This document shows positions 33,233-41,121 of a DNA stretch of 54,174 nt, piece by piece. The stretch is from Burkholderiaceae bacterium (lineage in GTDB: Bacteria > Pseudomonadota > Gammaproteobacteria > Burkholderiales > Burkholderiaceae): assembly GCA_947448305.1 (NCBI GenBank), contig CANFME010000004.1, forward strand, positions 1-54,174, in the 5' to 3' direction. Numbering within the stretch: the stretch's first letter is position 1; each line of letters opens with the position of its first letter. The notes under the pieces were generated by a model. It was not told the DNA's origin and did not search any database. It saw nothing but the letters and a program-made list of their open reading frames with translations. The position numbers were made by a program, and so were the translations under genes.

Positions 33233-36133
33233 TTAGAAAGGAACATTATTGGAGCTAGAGCCACCAGAATTACCCGTAAAAGGATTTGATTGGTAACCAT
33301 GCGCTAAGTTATCGAATTTAGTAAACTCGCCCTGCCAAGACAGTTCAACGACACCAATCGGACCATTTCGTTGTTTACCAATGATGACCTCAGCAACACC
33401 AGGTCGATCCGTCTCTGGGTGATAAACGCTATCACGATAAATAAAAATAATGACGTCTGCATCCTGCTCAATCGCACCGGAATTATGGCAAACGATGCCA
33501 CCAGCCAACCAAGAGCCATGACTAGGTACAGTTAAATCAAAAACCTCTTCTTCACCAGCATCCTCAATAGTAAGAATTGGATCCCAGGATATGCCCAAAG
33601 AGATAGCCTGAGCTAGAGTTTGAACGGGTTGATTCGCAATTGCAACCTCGTCCCCGCTCGTTAAATCGGCAACAGTCTGCCAGCCTTTTTGGGTATAAAT
33701 ACGGTGATTTTTTGTTGCTGTAAGGGTCAAGCCACTTTGTGTCTGAATCCGTTGAACAGGCTTTACACCGACTGACCAAACACAATCACTCACTGCACTT
33801 TGCAATTGCTGTTGTTCATCCATCGCAATCACAGACGGGGTAGAGCCGACTAATTCTTTAATCGGTCTCAAAGTACCATCAGCAAGAACAACTTGGGTAT
33901 TGCCAGAGACGCACTCACGTAAATCGGACATGATTGGGCGCTTGTTTTCGCGGTTTTCTAAGCTACGATTTAACTGCGATAAGGCAATCACAGGACAGCC
34001 CATTTCTTTAGCAAGGGACTTTAAAGAGCGAGAGATTTCAGAGATTTCGGTTGTCCGGTTATCGCCTGAAGTACCACCTTTACCAGCCATCAATTGCAAA
34101 TAGTCAATCACAACTAAACCAACCTTACCGTACTTACGAGCCATCCTTCTAGCGCGAGCACGTAACTCAAGAGAACTCAAAGAACCCGTTTCATCGATGA
34201 GCATTGGCGCTTTATTAAGTAAGCCAATCGCATTAGTAAAACGGCTCCACTCTTCATCGTTTAAGTTACCGGTCTTTAATCGTCCTTGATTAACCCGACC
34301 GACTGAACCGAGCATTCTAGTCGCTAACTGAGAAGCGCCCATCTCCATCGAAAACACTAGAACTGGTAAGCCCTCTTTAATCGCCACATGCTCAGCGATA
34401 TTCATCGCAAACGACGTGTTATGGGTAACCACATAATCATCTGTGAGATAGGTTTTACTTGGATGACTAACCGAAATACATTGTGCCTGCGCTCTTCTTA
34501 CAGCTTGAATATTCGCAAAAGTAACAACCGGAGTATGGCCATCCACAGGTAAATCTATTTCTAAGCTATAGCCTAGGGATGAATTATCTTTAGCTTGATT
34601 TGTGAGCTCACAAGTACCGCCTAATGACCTCACTAGAGAAGTAATCTCTTTAGCAAATGACCCTGATAATACAGATAGTGATTGCTGTCTGGGCGAACCA
34701 GTTTGGTTACTTGCAAAGCCAGCTATGAGCCCCTGCAGGAGTGCCTGACGAACCGGCTTTTTCGCCAGTAAATAATTACTTGGAATACTAGGTATAAAAG
34801 AGTTCAGAGATAAACCAACTTGACTGAACGCTTCATTGATTGGACAAGGTGCAACGAACGATGCGCCATTGACGAGTAATTTACTTGGCAACACTCTGCG
34901 CCAGCGCAACTGACCTAAATTGGTTTTTACTATTGCGAAAGTAGTCGCGATTTCTTGGAATTCTTGGGCGAGCTCAGTTTGAAGTTTTTCTAAAAAGACC
35001 TCATTCAATTCTTTAAAAATAATTTCGCCCGCGTCCACTGTCTCGATACAACCCAGTAGTGCTCCTAGCAACCAAGGATCCATGGGTAAAGATTTCGTTG
35101 CTCCAAAATCACCCGTAATCGCATCAATTGATAACTGACTTGGCTGAATATCCTGCGCTAAAGAATTTGCAAGTTCAGCAGTAGACAAGACTTTTGCAGC
35201 AATCCAATCAGGATGAGAGACTCGCCACAAGTGCTCAGCGCAACATTGTGTAGCTCTACCATCTGAAAAAACCACTTCATAAATTTCTTTTAATCCTTGT
35301 GGAAAGATACCCGTCACAAAGGATGCTTGACCGTCGATAGAAGCCAGTGCATCACCGACCATCAAATCTTGCATTTGTTTCCAACCGCTCCATGTTTTAA
35401 TTTGAGCGTCCAGTGGTTGTGCTTTACCCATACTCGGACGACCCGCAACAATGATCAAATCGCCTTTTTGTAAACCACTGGTTTTTTTATCTAGATCAAT
35501 AAAGCCTGTCGCTACACCGGTAATTTCGTTCGAACCACCGCGCGCTTGGAGTTCTTGAATACGAACCACAGCTTCAGTCATTAACTCTTCCATCTCGAAG
35601 AATTCGCGGGTGCTACCACCGATTTCTCCAATGGCCAGGATTCTGGACTCTGCTTCATCGAGCAAGGTACGCACTGCTTTACCCTCAGGATCAAAGGCAG
35701 AGTTAGCAATACTATCCGCCGTCTGAATGAGCCGGCGCAAAATACTACGATCACGAATGATCTGGGCATAGCCTCGGACGTTCGCCGAGCTAGGCGTATT
35801 ACTACTGAGCTGATTTAAATAAGTGATCCCATAATTTTCGCCAAGACCTGTCGATTTAAGTTCTTCATGGACTGTCAGCACATCTGCTGGCTTGTTTTCA
35901 TTAACCAGTTTGCCAATTGAGCGAAAAATAACTGAGTGTTCAGTGCGATAAAAGTCGATTTCACCAAGAATTGGCGCGACCAAATCCCAACTGTTGTTAT
36001 CAAGTAACAAAGCACCGAGAACGGATTGCTCTGCTTCTACTGAATGAGGGGGGGTTTTTAGACCTTGTACAGCCCGATCCAACTCACCCGTGGGGGTTTG
36101 AGGTAGAAGGGGATCTGTACTTGGCATCTTCAA
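33233..36133 (-). CDS. dnaB: replicative DNA helicase DnaB with two inteins
   Basis: DnaB is the hexameric helicase that unwinds DNA at the replication fork. The 966-codon frame contains normal DnaB sequence in three parts: residues 1-237 (N-terminal domain and start of the RecA fold, to GRPSMGK), 573-740 (TSFAMNIAEH to MSDLRE) and 885-966 (SGAIEQDADVI to the C-terminus). Two inteins of 335 and 144 residues interrupt it. After splicing, the helicase would be 487 residues, close to usual DnaB length. The frame is open throughout and splice junction residues are intact. It is the last gene of the rpsF-priB-rpsR-rplI-dnaB operon. The first codon in the track is TTG. An ATG two codons later (36127) is an equally good start. 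Confidence 0.97.
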   Translation of the reverse strand: MKMPSTDPLLPQTPTGELDRAVQGLKTPPHSVEAEQSVLGALLLDNNSWDLVAPILGEIDFYRTEHSVIFRSIGKLVNENKPADVLTVHEELKSTGLGENYGITYLNQLSSNTPSSANVRGYAQIIRDRSILRRLIQTADSIANSAFDPEGKAVRTLLDEAESRILAIGEIGGSTREFFEMEELMTEAVVRIQELQARGGSNEITGVATGFIDLDKKTSGLQKGDLIIVAGRPSMGKAQPLDAQIKTWSGWKQMQDLMVGDALASIDGQASFVTGIFPQGLKEIYEVVFSDGRATQCCAEHLWRVSHPDWIAAKVLSTAELANSLAQDIQPSQLSIDAITGDFGATKSLPMDPWLLGALLGCIETVDAGEIIFKELNEVFLEKLQTELAQEFQEIATTFAIVKTNLGQLRWRRVLPSKLLVNGASFVAPCPINEAFSQVGLSLNSFIPSIPSNYLLAKKPVRQALLQGLIAGFASNQTGSPRQQSLSVLSGSFAKEITSLVRSLGGTCELTNQAKDNSSLGYSLEIDLPVDGHTPVVTFANIQAVRRAQAQCISVSHPSKTYLTDDYVVTHNTSFAMNIAEHVAIKEGLPVLVFSMEMGASQLATRMLGSVGRVNQGRLKTGNLNDEEWSRFTNAIGLLNKAPMLIDETGSLSSLELRARARRMARKYGKVGLVVIDYLQLMAGKGGTSGDNRTTEISEISRSLKSLAKEMGCPVIALSQLNRSLENRENKRPIMSDLRECVSGNTQVVLADGTLRPIKELVGSTPSVIAMDEQQQLQSAVSDCVWSVGVKPVQRIQTQSGLTLTATKNHRIYTQKGWQTVADLTSGDEVAIANQPVQTLAQAISLGISWDPILTIEDAGEEEVFDLTVPSHGSWLAGGIVCHNSGAIEQDADVIIFIYRDSVYHPETDRPGVAEVIIGKQRNGPIGVVELSWQGEFTKFDNLAHGYQSNPFTGNSGGSSSNNVPF
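33482..33913 (-). other. DnaB mini-intein 2 (Cys-1, class 1, no endonuclease)
   Basis: Residues 741-884 of the dnaB frame form a 144-residue mini-intein. Block A is CVSGNTQVVLADGTLRPIKEL with Cys-1. Block B is LTLTATKNHRIYTQKGW with the TxxH-type element. Blocks F and G are EVFDLTVPSHGSW and GGIVCHN, and the +1 residue is Ser. Residues 1-144 leave no room for a homing endonuclease. The exteins rejoin as DLRE/SGAIEQDAD, the conserved DnaB motif H4. All classical splicing residues are present, so splicing is expected. Confidence 0.95.
34418..35422 (-). other. DnaB intein 1 (Ala-1, class 3-like, with decayed LAGLIDADG region)
   Basis: Residues 238-572 of the dnaB frame form a 335-residue intein inside the Walker A motif: GRPSMGK/T. 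It begins with Ala (AQPLDAQIKTW), not Cys or Ser. It has Trp after the block-B His (CAEHLWRVSH), Cys in block F (AQCISVSHPSKTYLTDDYVV) and Thr before the final His-Asn (VTHN), followed by Thr+1. This Trp-Cys-Thr set is the class 3 signature described for inteins that start splicing from the block-F Cys. Between the splicing blocks lie two LAGLIDADG-like stretches (PWLLGALLGCIETV and ALLQGLIAGFASNQ) that lack the expected acidic residues, so endonuclease activity has probably been lost. Confidence 0.93.
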
Positions 36134-36157
36134 TCTTTAATAGTTGAAGATTTAGAC

Positions 36158-36610
36158 TTAAGCAGCTGCGCCAATAACCTTGACGTTGACTTCAACTACT
36201 ACATCAGTATGAAGTGCAATCGCTACTGGGTATTCACCAACCGCTTTTAATGGACCATTCGGAAGACGAACAGCACCTTTTTCGATTGTGAAACCTTTAC
36301 TGCTTAAAACTGCAGAAATGTCGTGGTTAGTTACTGAGCCGAAGAGACGACCATCAACACCAGCTTTTTGGCTGATTTCGATAACTTGACCGAGTAATTT
36401 CTCACCAACAGCTTGTGCCTGTGCGAGTTTTTCTGCAGCAATTTTTTCTAGTTCTGCACGACGAGCTTCAAAGTCAGCAATAGCTGATTCAGTAGCGCGA
36501 CGAGCCATACGTTGTGGAATTAAGAAGTTACGTGCAAAACCATCTTTAACACGAACTACATCACCTAGATTGCCTAAATTGGCTACTTTTTCAAGAAGAA
36601 TGACTTGCAT
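36158..36610 (-). CDS. rplI: 50S ribosomal protein L9
   Basis: This is ribosomal protein L9, which binds 23S rRNA near the L1 stalk. The 150-residue protein has the N-terminal L9 domain [19 protein letters not shown], then [15 protein letters not shown], a long connecting helix rich in Ala/Glu/Lys, and the C-terminal domain with [10 protein letters not shown]. It is 15 bases after rpsR and 25 bases before dnaB in the conserved operon. Confidence 0.98.
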   Translation of the reverse strand: MQVILLEKVANLGNLGDVVRVKDGFARNFLIPQRMARRATESAIADFEARRAELEKIAAEKLAQAQAVGEKLLGQVIEISQKAGVDGRLFGSVTNHDISAVLSSKGFTIEKGAVRLPNGPLKAVGEYPVAIALHTDVVVEVNVKVIGAAA

Positions 36611-36624
36611 GAATATTTCTCCAA

Positions 36625-36900
36625 TTAGTGTTTATGTTGATCAGTGAACGGCAAGAACGCTAAAAAACGTGCGCGCTTGATTGCTGTATCTAACTGACGC
36701 TGATACTTTGCTTTTGTACCAGTTAGACGGGCTGGAGTAATTTTACCGTTTTCGCCAACGAAGTCTTTTAATGTTTCGACATCTTTATAGTCGATTTGAT
36801 CAACGTTTGCTACAGTAAAACGGCAAAAACGCTTACGCTTAAATAGCGGGTTTTGTGCCGGCTTTTTCTTAAAATCTACATTTTTTTTGCCAAAGGCCAT
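36625..36900 (-). CDS. rpsR: 30S ribosomal protein S18
   Basis: This is ribosomal protein S18, which pairs with S6 on the 30S platform. The 91-residue protein has [49 protein letters not shown] and the ending FTDQHKH typical of betaproteobacteria. It lies between priB and rplI. Confidence 0.98.
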   Translation of the reverse strand: MAFGKKNVDFKKKPAQNPLFKRKRFCRFTVANVDQIDYKDVETLKDFVGENGKITPARLTGTKAKYQRQLDTAIKRARFLAFLPFTDQHKH

Positions 36901-36917
36901 GATATTTCCTTAATGTA

Positions 36918-37226
36918 TTAAGTATTAATGTTGGTTATATGAAAGACGAGTGCTTTACGATTTATTCCCATCTGTGCCATAAATCCTGTTACATCAACTA
37001 ACTGCCCTATTTCTAATTGGTCTAGAACTTCTACAACTTGTCCTACTCCAATTGCCATCAAACTCATTTCCACTTTTCGCACCTTATTTGCTTCTAATGC
37101 TGTACCGGAATGTTGTAATTCACACTTCAGTACTGCTTGTCCTACTGGTGTATATCGAATAGCTTCTTTTGAACTGATGCGAGCTGTTAATCTGAAAGAA
37201 TTAATGTTCAGACTCGGGTCAATCAT
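36918..37226 (-). CDS. priB: primosomal replication protein PriB
   Basis: PriB is a single-stranded-DNA-binding OB-fold protein that helps PriA reload DnaB at stalled forks. The 102-residue protein has [20 protein letters not shown] and [10 protein letters not shown]-type ends (here [13 protein letters not shown]). It overlaps rpsF by four bases (ATGA). Its position between rpsF and rpsR is conserved in beta- and gammaproteobacteria and supports the assignment. Confidence 0.95.
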   Translation of the reverse strand: MIDPSLNINSFRLTARISSKEAIRYTPVGQAVLKCELQHSGTALEANKVRKVEMSLMAIGVGQVVEVLDQLEIGQLVDVTGFMAQMGINRKALVFHITNINT

Positions 37227-37594
37227 TGAGCAGCAGGTGCCTCCACTTGCTGAGTTTTGCGAGATTCTTCACGCTGAACTTCTTTCATCATGATGGAAGG
37301 TTCAGTTTCAGCTTTTTTCATTTGAATAATCAAATGACGTAAAACAGCGTCGTTAAATTTAAATGCATGCTCGAGCTCAGACAAAGTCGCCTGATCACAC
37401 TCAATATTCATACATACATAATGGGCTTTGGCTAATTTGTTGATTAAGTAAGCCATCTGACGACGACCCCAATCTTCAACACGATGGACCTTACCGTTAG
37501 CAGCCGTTAAAGTTGCTTTGTAACGATCAATCATCGCGGGCACTTGCTCGCTTTGGTCCGGGTGGACGATAAATACGATTTCATAATGACGCAT
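37223..37594 (-). CDS. rpsF: 30S ribosomal protein S6
   Basis: This is ribosomal protein S6. The track starts at a TTG (37597), but the next codon is an ATG with AAGGAG six bases upstream, giving the usual N-terminus [18 protein letters not shown]. The 123-residue protein contains [19 protein letters not shown] and the acidic/Gln-rich tail. It is the first gene of the ribosomal/replication operon. S6-S18 complexes can bind rpsF leaders in some bacteria. I could not confirm such a leader here. Confidence 0.97.
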   Translation of the reverse strand: MRHYEIVFIVHPDQSEQVPAMIDRYKATLTAANGKVHRVEDWGRRQMAYLINKLAKAHYVCMNIECDQATLSELEHAFKFNDAVLRHLIIQMKKAETEPSIMMKEVQREESRKTQQVEAPAAQ

Positions 37595-37650
37595 CAAACA
37601 CTCCTTGTGGTAATAGCTACCTGGGCGTCCAAGTCTTTAAATGACTTGTC

Positions 37651-37659
37651 AGTGTAGCA
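37651..37659 (-). promoter_or_regulatory. candidate extended -10 promoter for the rpsF operon
   Basis: Read on the minus strand, TGCTACACT is an extended -10 (TGn plus TACACT), about 57 bases before the rpsF ATG. No good -35 is seen. A small hairpin (AAGTC...GACTT) lies in the leader between it and rpsF. This is inferred from sequence only. Confidence 0.35.
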
Positions 37660-37719
37660 AGGGTGAAAACAAATAAACTTTACACAATGAGGAAATACCT
37701 CAATACGTAAAGGGTAGCC

Positions 37720-38736
37720 CTAGATTGTATCAAATAATCGCCCTAAATCCAAATCCTTCTTAGTTCTGTGTGAATATAGGAATAATTGCAAGGCAATCCG
37801 AGCTTTAGCTGGGGATAGGTTTCTGGCAGCAACTGTGCCTAAAAATTGATCACTTACCGGCACTTCTGGTCGAATATCACCCAAAAGCGTACGTGAAGCT
37901 CTAATCATCGGTATCTTCTGCTCTTTCGCTTCTAGAATGCTCTCGATTAAATTCTCGTGAATATTACCCTGCCCTGTACCCGCCAATACAATTCCATCAA
38001 CTCCTTGATTTACTAAGAATCTCAATAAGTCTGGTCGAGCACCCGCATGACTTGTTAATACCTCAACCCAAGGCCAGACCTCCCCTCGTTGAGGAAAATC
38101 CAAAGCAAATTCAGAGCAAAATGATTGTGTAGAGTTGGTAGCTGAACATAAATCAGGACTATCCATCACTGGCGCATTGATCTGATTAGAGCTTCTTTTG
38201 ATGTAATTTTTAGCGCAAATTACCTTACCTGCAAAGACGCCGTAAATCCCCCCGCCCAATTGAAGCCTAGGCTCAAAGGAAGCGCCTAAAAACGCTGCGA
38301 GCTCTACAGCCTGGGATAAATTTTGTGGTCCATCAGCTAAAGGGGCATTGGAAGGTAGCATAGCACCCGTTAATACTACTGCCTTCGACAGATTCTTCGC
38401 TAACCGAGAGCAAACCAAATGTAGGAAGAGACCGGTCTCTTCCATCGTATCCGTACCGTGCGTAATGACGATTCCGTCATATTGGGGATTTTTTAGGGCG
38501 TAGCAAACTGACTGTCCTAGCTCAGACATTAATCCCTCAGTTAAATCAGCACTATTGATATTTGCGAGTTGTAAGGTTTCCAGATGAACTTGCTCGCTGA
38601 GCTGTATAGGCAAGCTATTTTTCAAGAGGTCCGCAATACTCACCTGTCCAGCAGCATATTGCAAAGGGTCCAAATCAGGATTTGGGGCAACACCTGCAAT
38701 CGTGCCACCCATGCCAATGATTAAAATATTCTTCAA
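37720..38736 (-). CDS. L-asparaginase family protein
   Basis: This enzyme hydrolyses L-asparagine to aspartate and ammonia. The first catalytic Thr region is IIGMGGTIAGVAPN, the second is VITHGTDTMEETGLFLHLV, and VVLTGAMLPSNAPLADGP and VLAGTGQGNIHENL follow. The track extends to a GTG at 38775. A TTG at 38736 is preceded by GAGGAG nine bases upstream and gives the family-like N-terminus MKNILIIGMGG, so I use that start, giving 338 residues. No signal peptide is visible, which suggests a cytoplasmic (type I-like) enzyme. It is divergent from lexA. Confidence 0.85.
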   Translation of the reverse strand: MKNILIIGMGGTIAGVAPNPDLDPLQYAAGQVSIADLLKNSLPIQLSEQVHLETLQLANINSADLTEGLMSELGQSVCYALKNPQYDGIVITHGTDTMEETGLFLHLVCSRLAKNLSKAVVLTGAMLPSNAPLADGPQNLSQAVELAAFLGASFEPRLQLGGGIYGVFAGKVICAKNYIKRSSNQINAPVMDSPDLCSATNSTQSFCSEFALDFPQRGEVWPWVEVLTSHAGARPDLLRFLVNQGVDGIVLAGTGQGNIHENLIESILEAKEQKIPMIRASRTLLGDIRPEVPVSDQFLGTVAARNLSPAKARIALQLFLYSHRTKKDLDLGRLFDTI

Positions 38737-38877
38737 CTTTACTATCTCCTCGACCATCCTTAGACCCAAAAACACACTGTTCTTGATTATTAATTTTATA
38801 ACTCAAAACTCACTTCAAACTCAAAAATCGATAGCACCACAGAAAACAAGGCCAAACTATTGTATTAACTTAAAAAA

Positions 38878-38910
38878 CTGTATAAAATAACACCATGTAT
38901 ATATCAACAG
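38878..38910 (+). promoter_or_regulatory. two tandem LexA-box-like sites upstream of lexA
   Basis: CTGT-ATAAAATA-ACAC (38878-38893) and ATGT-ATATATCA-ACAG (38895-38910) each match CTGT-N8-ACAG with one mismatch. They lie 16-48 bases before the lexA ATG, so LexA probably represses its own gene. The neighbouring divergent asparaginase promoter could also be affected. Confidence 0.65.
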
Positions 38911-38925
38911 AGAAAGTTACCTATC

Positions 38926-39594
38926 ATGAGTGATTTACCTAAATTAACCCCTAGGCAAGCTGAGATATTAAAGTTAGTAGAAGACTCTATTCGTGAATTT
39001 GGAGCGCCTCCAACACGCTCTGAGATTGCACAAACATTTGGCTTTGCCTCTGCGAATGCTGCAGAAGAGCATTTAAAAGCCTTGGCTAAAAAAGGTTATT
39101 TGGAACTCAGTCCTGGTACATCTAGAGGGATTCGTTTAGCAGAGCACCTCAGACAAGCTGCAAAACAATTAATCCTGCCATCTCAAGCTTTTGCTCAATT
39201 AACTTTGCCGCTAATAGGAAGAGTTGCAGCAGGTTCACCGATCTTAGCAGTTGAGCACGTCGAAAAACAGATCCCCGTTGATCCCTCTTTGTTTTCGCAA
39301 GGCGCTGACTATTTACTCAAAGTCCGGGGTATGAGTATGCGCGATGCTGGCATCCTCGATGGTGACTACTTAGCTGTAAAAAAAGCCCATGAAGCACGCA
39401 ATGGAGATATCGTTGTGGCTAGAATTGAAGATGAAGTCACTGTCAAACGTTGGCTCAAACTGAAAACCGCACAAGGTCCGCAAATTCAGTTAATTGCTGA
39501 AAATCCTGACTTTGAACCAATCATCGTCAATCCAGGCGTAGATTTTGCAATTGAAGGGCTTGCTGTTGGTTTAATTCGAACAAACGGCTTCTAA
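38926..39594 (+). CDS. lexA: SOS repressor LexA
   Basis: LexA represses SOS genes and cleaves itself when RecA is active on damaged DNA. The 222-residue protein has an N-terminal winged helix ([20 protein letters not shown], then [15 protein letters not shown]). The cleavage site is Ala-Gly in [11 protein letters not shown]. The catalytic Ser is in [18 protein letters not shown] and the Lys in [13 protein letters not shown]. Two LexA-box-like sites sit upstream, and the gene is divergent from asparaginase. Confidence 0.96.
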   Translation: MSDLPKLTPRQAEILKLVEDSIREFGAPPTRSEIAQTFGFASANAAEEHLKALAKKGYLELSPGTSRGIRLAEHLRQAAKQLILPSQAFAQLTLPLIGRVAAGSPILAVEHVEKQIPVDPSLFSQGADYLLKVRGMSMRDAGILDGDYLAVKKAHEARNGDIVVARIEDEVTVKRWLKLKTAQGPQIQLIAENPDFEPIIVNPGVDFAIEGLAVGLIRTNGF

Positions 39595-39978
39595 AACTGA
39601 TATTTTTTACAACCGCATCATCCTTTAAGGTGTTGCTGTTGTACTCAAAATACCAACGATTTCATCCAATTTCAAAGAGTGACAACTCTTGGGATCAAAT
39701 TCATCCCCGCTTATTTGGGGATGAATAATCGAACTTGAAAAACTTTTCATCGATTATGTATTCTTTTCATCCAGCTATGCGTTAATAGAATATAAATGTT
39801 GCTTGCTGGAGGAAAGTTTCCTTTTTAGAATTATTTATCGCCAGTTCCGTAAGTAAATTGCAAGGATGCAAGTCTTAAGAGGAAAATAGAAGATAGATAA
39901 TTTTGAAAAAGGGATTTAGAGTAATTATTCAACATCAAATTTTTTTGAAGTTATCAACATCGATGTGCGGGAGTCAAA
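39595..39978. other. 384-base intergenic region after lexA
   Basis: No gene was found in this stretch. It holds two tandem hairpins (AAGAGT-GACA-ACTCTT at 39675-39690 and ATTCATCCCC-8-GGGGATGAAT at 39699-39726) and a palindrome AGGAAAGTTTCCT at 39810-39822. The hairpins may end lexA transcription, but no T-run follows. The region before 39979 probably carries the promoter of the next gene. Confidence 0.5.
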
Positions 39979-40365
39979 ATGAAAAAACTACAATTACTTA
40001 TACTGTCCTTAGTTACGGTTTTATCAATCGGTAATGCTAGTGCATATGGTTACGGTCACGGTCACTATCATGGCGGCTGGGGTGGTGGACCACGCTTTGG
40101 TATTGGTATTAATTTAGGTCCTTATCCCTACTACGGACCAGTTTATCCAGCTTACCCCTACCCTTACTACAACCCAGTAGTTGTGCCGGTTAACCCTGCT
40201 CCAGTGATTATTCAGCAGCAAGCGCCGACCTATATTCAACCTGCTCAAGCGGCGAATAACTGGTATTTCTGCGAAAGCAAAAACACCTACTACCCTTACG
40301 TAAGAGATTGCGCTGAAGGTTGGAAAACAGTTCCATCACAACCACAAGCTCCGAACCCTAATTGA
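39979..40365 (+). CDS. small secreted Gly/Tyr/Pro-rich protein
   Basis: The 128-residue protein has a signal peptide (LQLLILSLVTVLSIGNASA, then YGYGHGHYHGG), a low-complexity middle rich in Gly, Tyr, Pro and His, and a C-terminal motif WYFCESKNTYYPYVRDCAEG with WKTVPSQP. The C-terminal motif is shared by many small periplasmic proteins of betaproteobacteria whose function is unknown to me. It is preceded by a GGGAG ribosome-binding site. Histidine-rich repeats could bind metal, but this is speculation. Confidence 0.75.
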   Translation: MKKLQLLILSLVTVLSIGNASAYGYGHGHYHGGWGGGPRFGIGINLGPYPYYGPVYPAYPYPYYNPVVVPVNPAPVIIQQQAPTYIQPAQAANNWYFCESKNTYYPYVRDCAEGWKTVPSQPQAPNPN

Positions 40366-40430
40366 AAATTAATCTTTTAAGCTTTAGAGTAGTAATTTGA
40401 TTGATCAATTTTTTGAAAGAATGTTTCAAG

Positions 40431-40919
40431 ATGAATAAAACAATAATTGCTTTAGCACTACTAGCTACTTTATCAGCCTGTGCGACAAAACCTCCAGGAC
40501 CTAGTGTTGCGGTAATGCCTGGCGCGGGTAAACCATTTGATGTCTTCAAATTTGAAGATTATGAATGCCGTCAATTTGCAGATTCTTCCGCATCCGATCC
40601 CAATAAATCTGCGACTAAAGATACAGCAAAAACTGCTGCGATTGGCACAGCACTTGGTGCGGTAGCAGGCGTATTAATTGGTGATAGTGGCAGATCTGCT
40701 GCTACAGGCGCAGGTATTGGTTTGATTGGTGGTGCTATAGCTGGTTCTGGAGCAGGATCAAAATCTTCAGATGATGTACAACGTCGTTACGACATCGCTT
40801 ATCAACAATGTATGTATAGCAAAGGTAATCAAATTCCTGGCTACCGCTCACAACCAAATAGCTCACCACCGGCACCAATGAATCCTCCGCCGCCACCTCC
40901 TGGCTATGCTCCACGTTAA
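40431..40919 (+). CDS. glycine-zipper lipoprotein
   Basis: This is a predicted lipoprotein of about 162 residues. The ATG at 40431 gives MNKTIIALALLATLSACATK, with Cys of LSAC as the lipidation site. The track begins ten codons earlier at a TTG. A glycine-zipper segment follows (AAIGTALGAVAGVLIGDSGR, then GAGIGLIGGAIAGSGAG) that resembles membrane-embedded regions of outer-membrane lipoproteins. The C-terminus is Pro-rich. A strong terminator follows the gene. Function is unknown. Confidence 0.82.
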   Translation: MNKTIIALALLATLSACATKPPGPSVAVMPGAGKPFDVFKFEDYECRQFADSSASDPNKSATKDTAKTAAIGTALGAVAGVLIGDSGRSAATGAGIGLIGGAIAGSGAGSKSSDDVQRRYDIAYQQCMYSKGNQIPGYRSQPNSSPPAPMNPPPPPPGYAPR

Positions 40920-40944
40920 AAATTAAATTAAAACCTACCAAGCT

Positions 40945-40982
40945 AAATCCACAAGGCTTAAACCTTGTGGATTTTATTTTTT
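40945..40982 (+). terminator. rho-independent terminator
   Basis: AATCCACAAGG-CTTAAA-CCTTGTGGATT is a perfect stem of at least 11 pairs with a six-base loop, followed by TTATTTTTT. This is the clearest intrinsic terminator in the window and ends the glycine-zipper lipoprotein gene. Confidence 0.88.
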
Positions 40983-41121
40983 AAGCGTTTTGCTTCATCG
41001 TTTTACCTACCGACTTAAAACATCAAACCCTCTCTCCTTTGATAAAAGAGGGGGAGGAAAATAAGAAGTCACGATTAAACAAGCAAACTCTGCCAAAATA
41101 ACCTACAATTGGGCACTAATT

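Noticed and set aside
33304-33785. minus-strand ORFs inside the dnaB C-terminal region and mini-intein
   Set aside because: They are other-frame shadows of the intact dnaB reading frame.
37595-37660. S6-S18 binding leader in the rpsF 5' region
   Set aside because: A short hairpin is present, but I could not identify the conserved CCG-type motif with confidence.
41026-41064. purine/pyrimidine-rich hairpin before ygiQ
   Set aside because: The stem has several mismatches and wobble pairs, so I do not call it a terminator.
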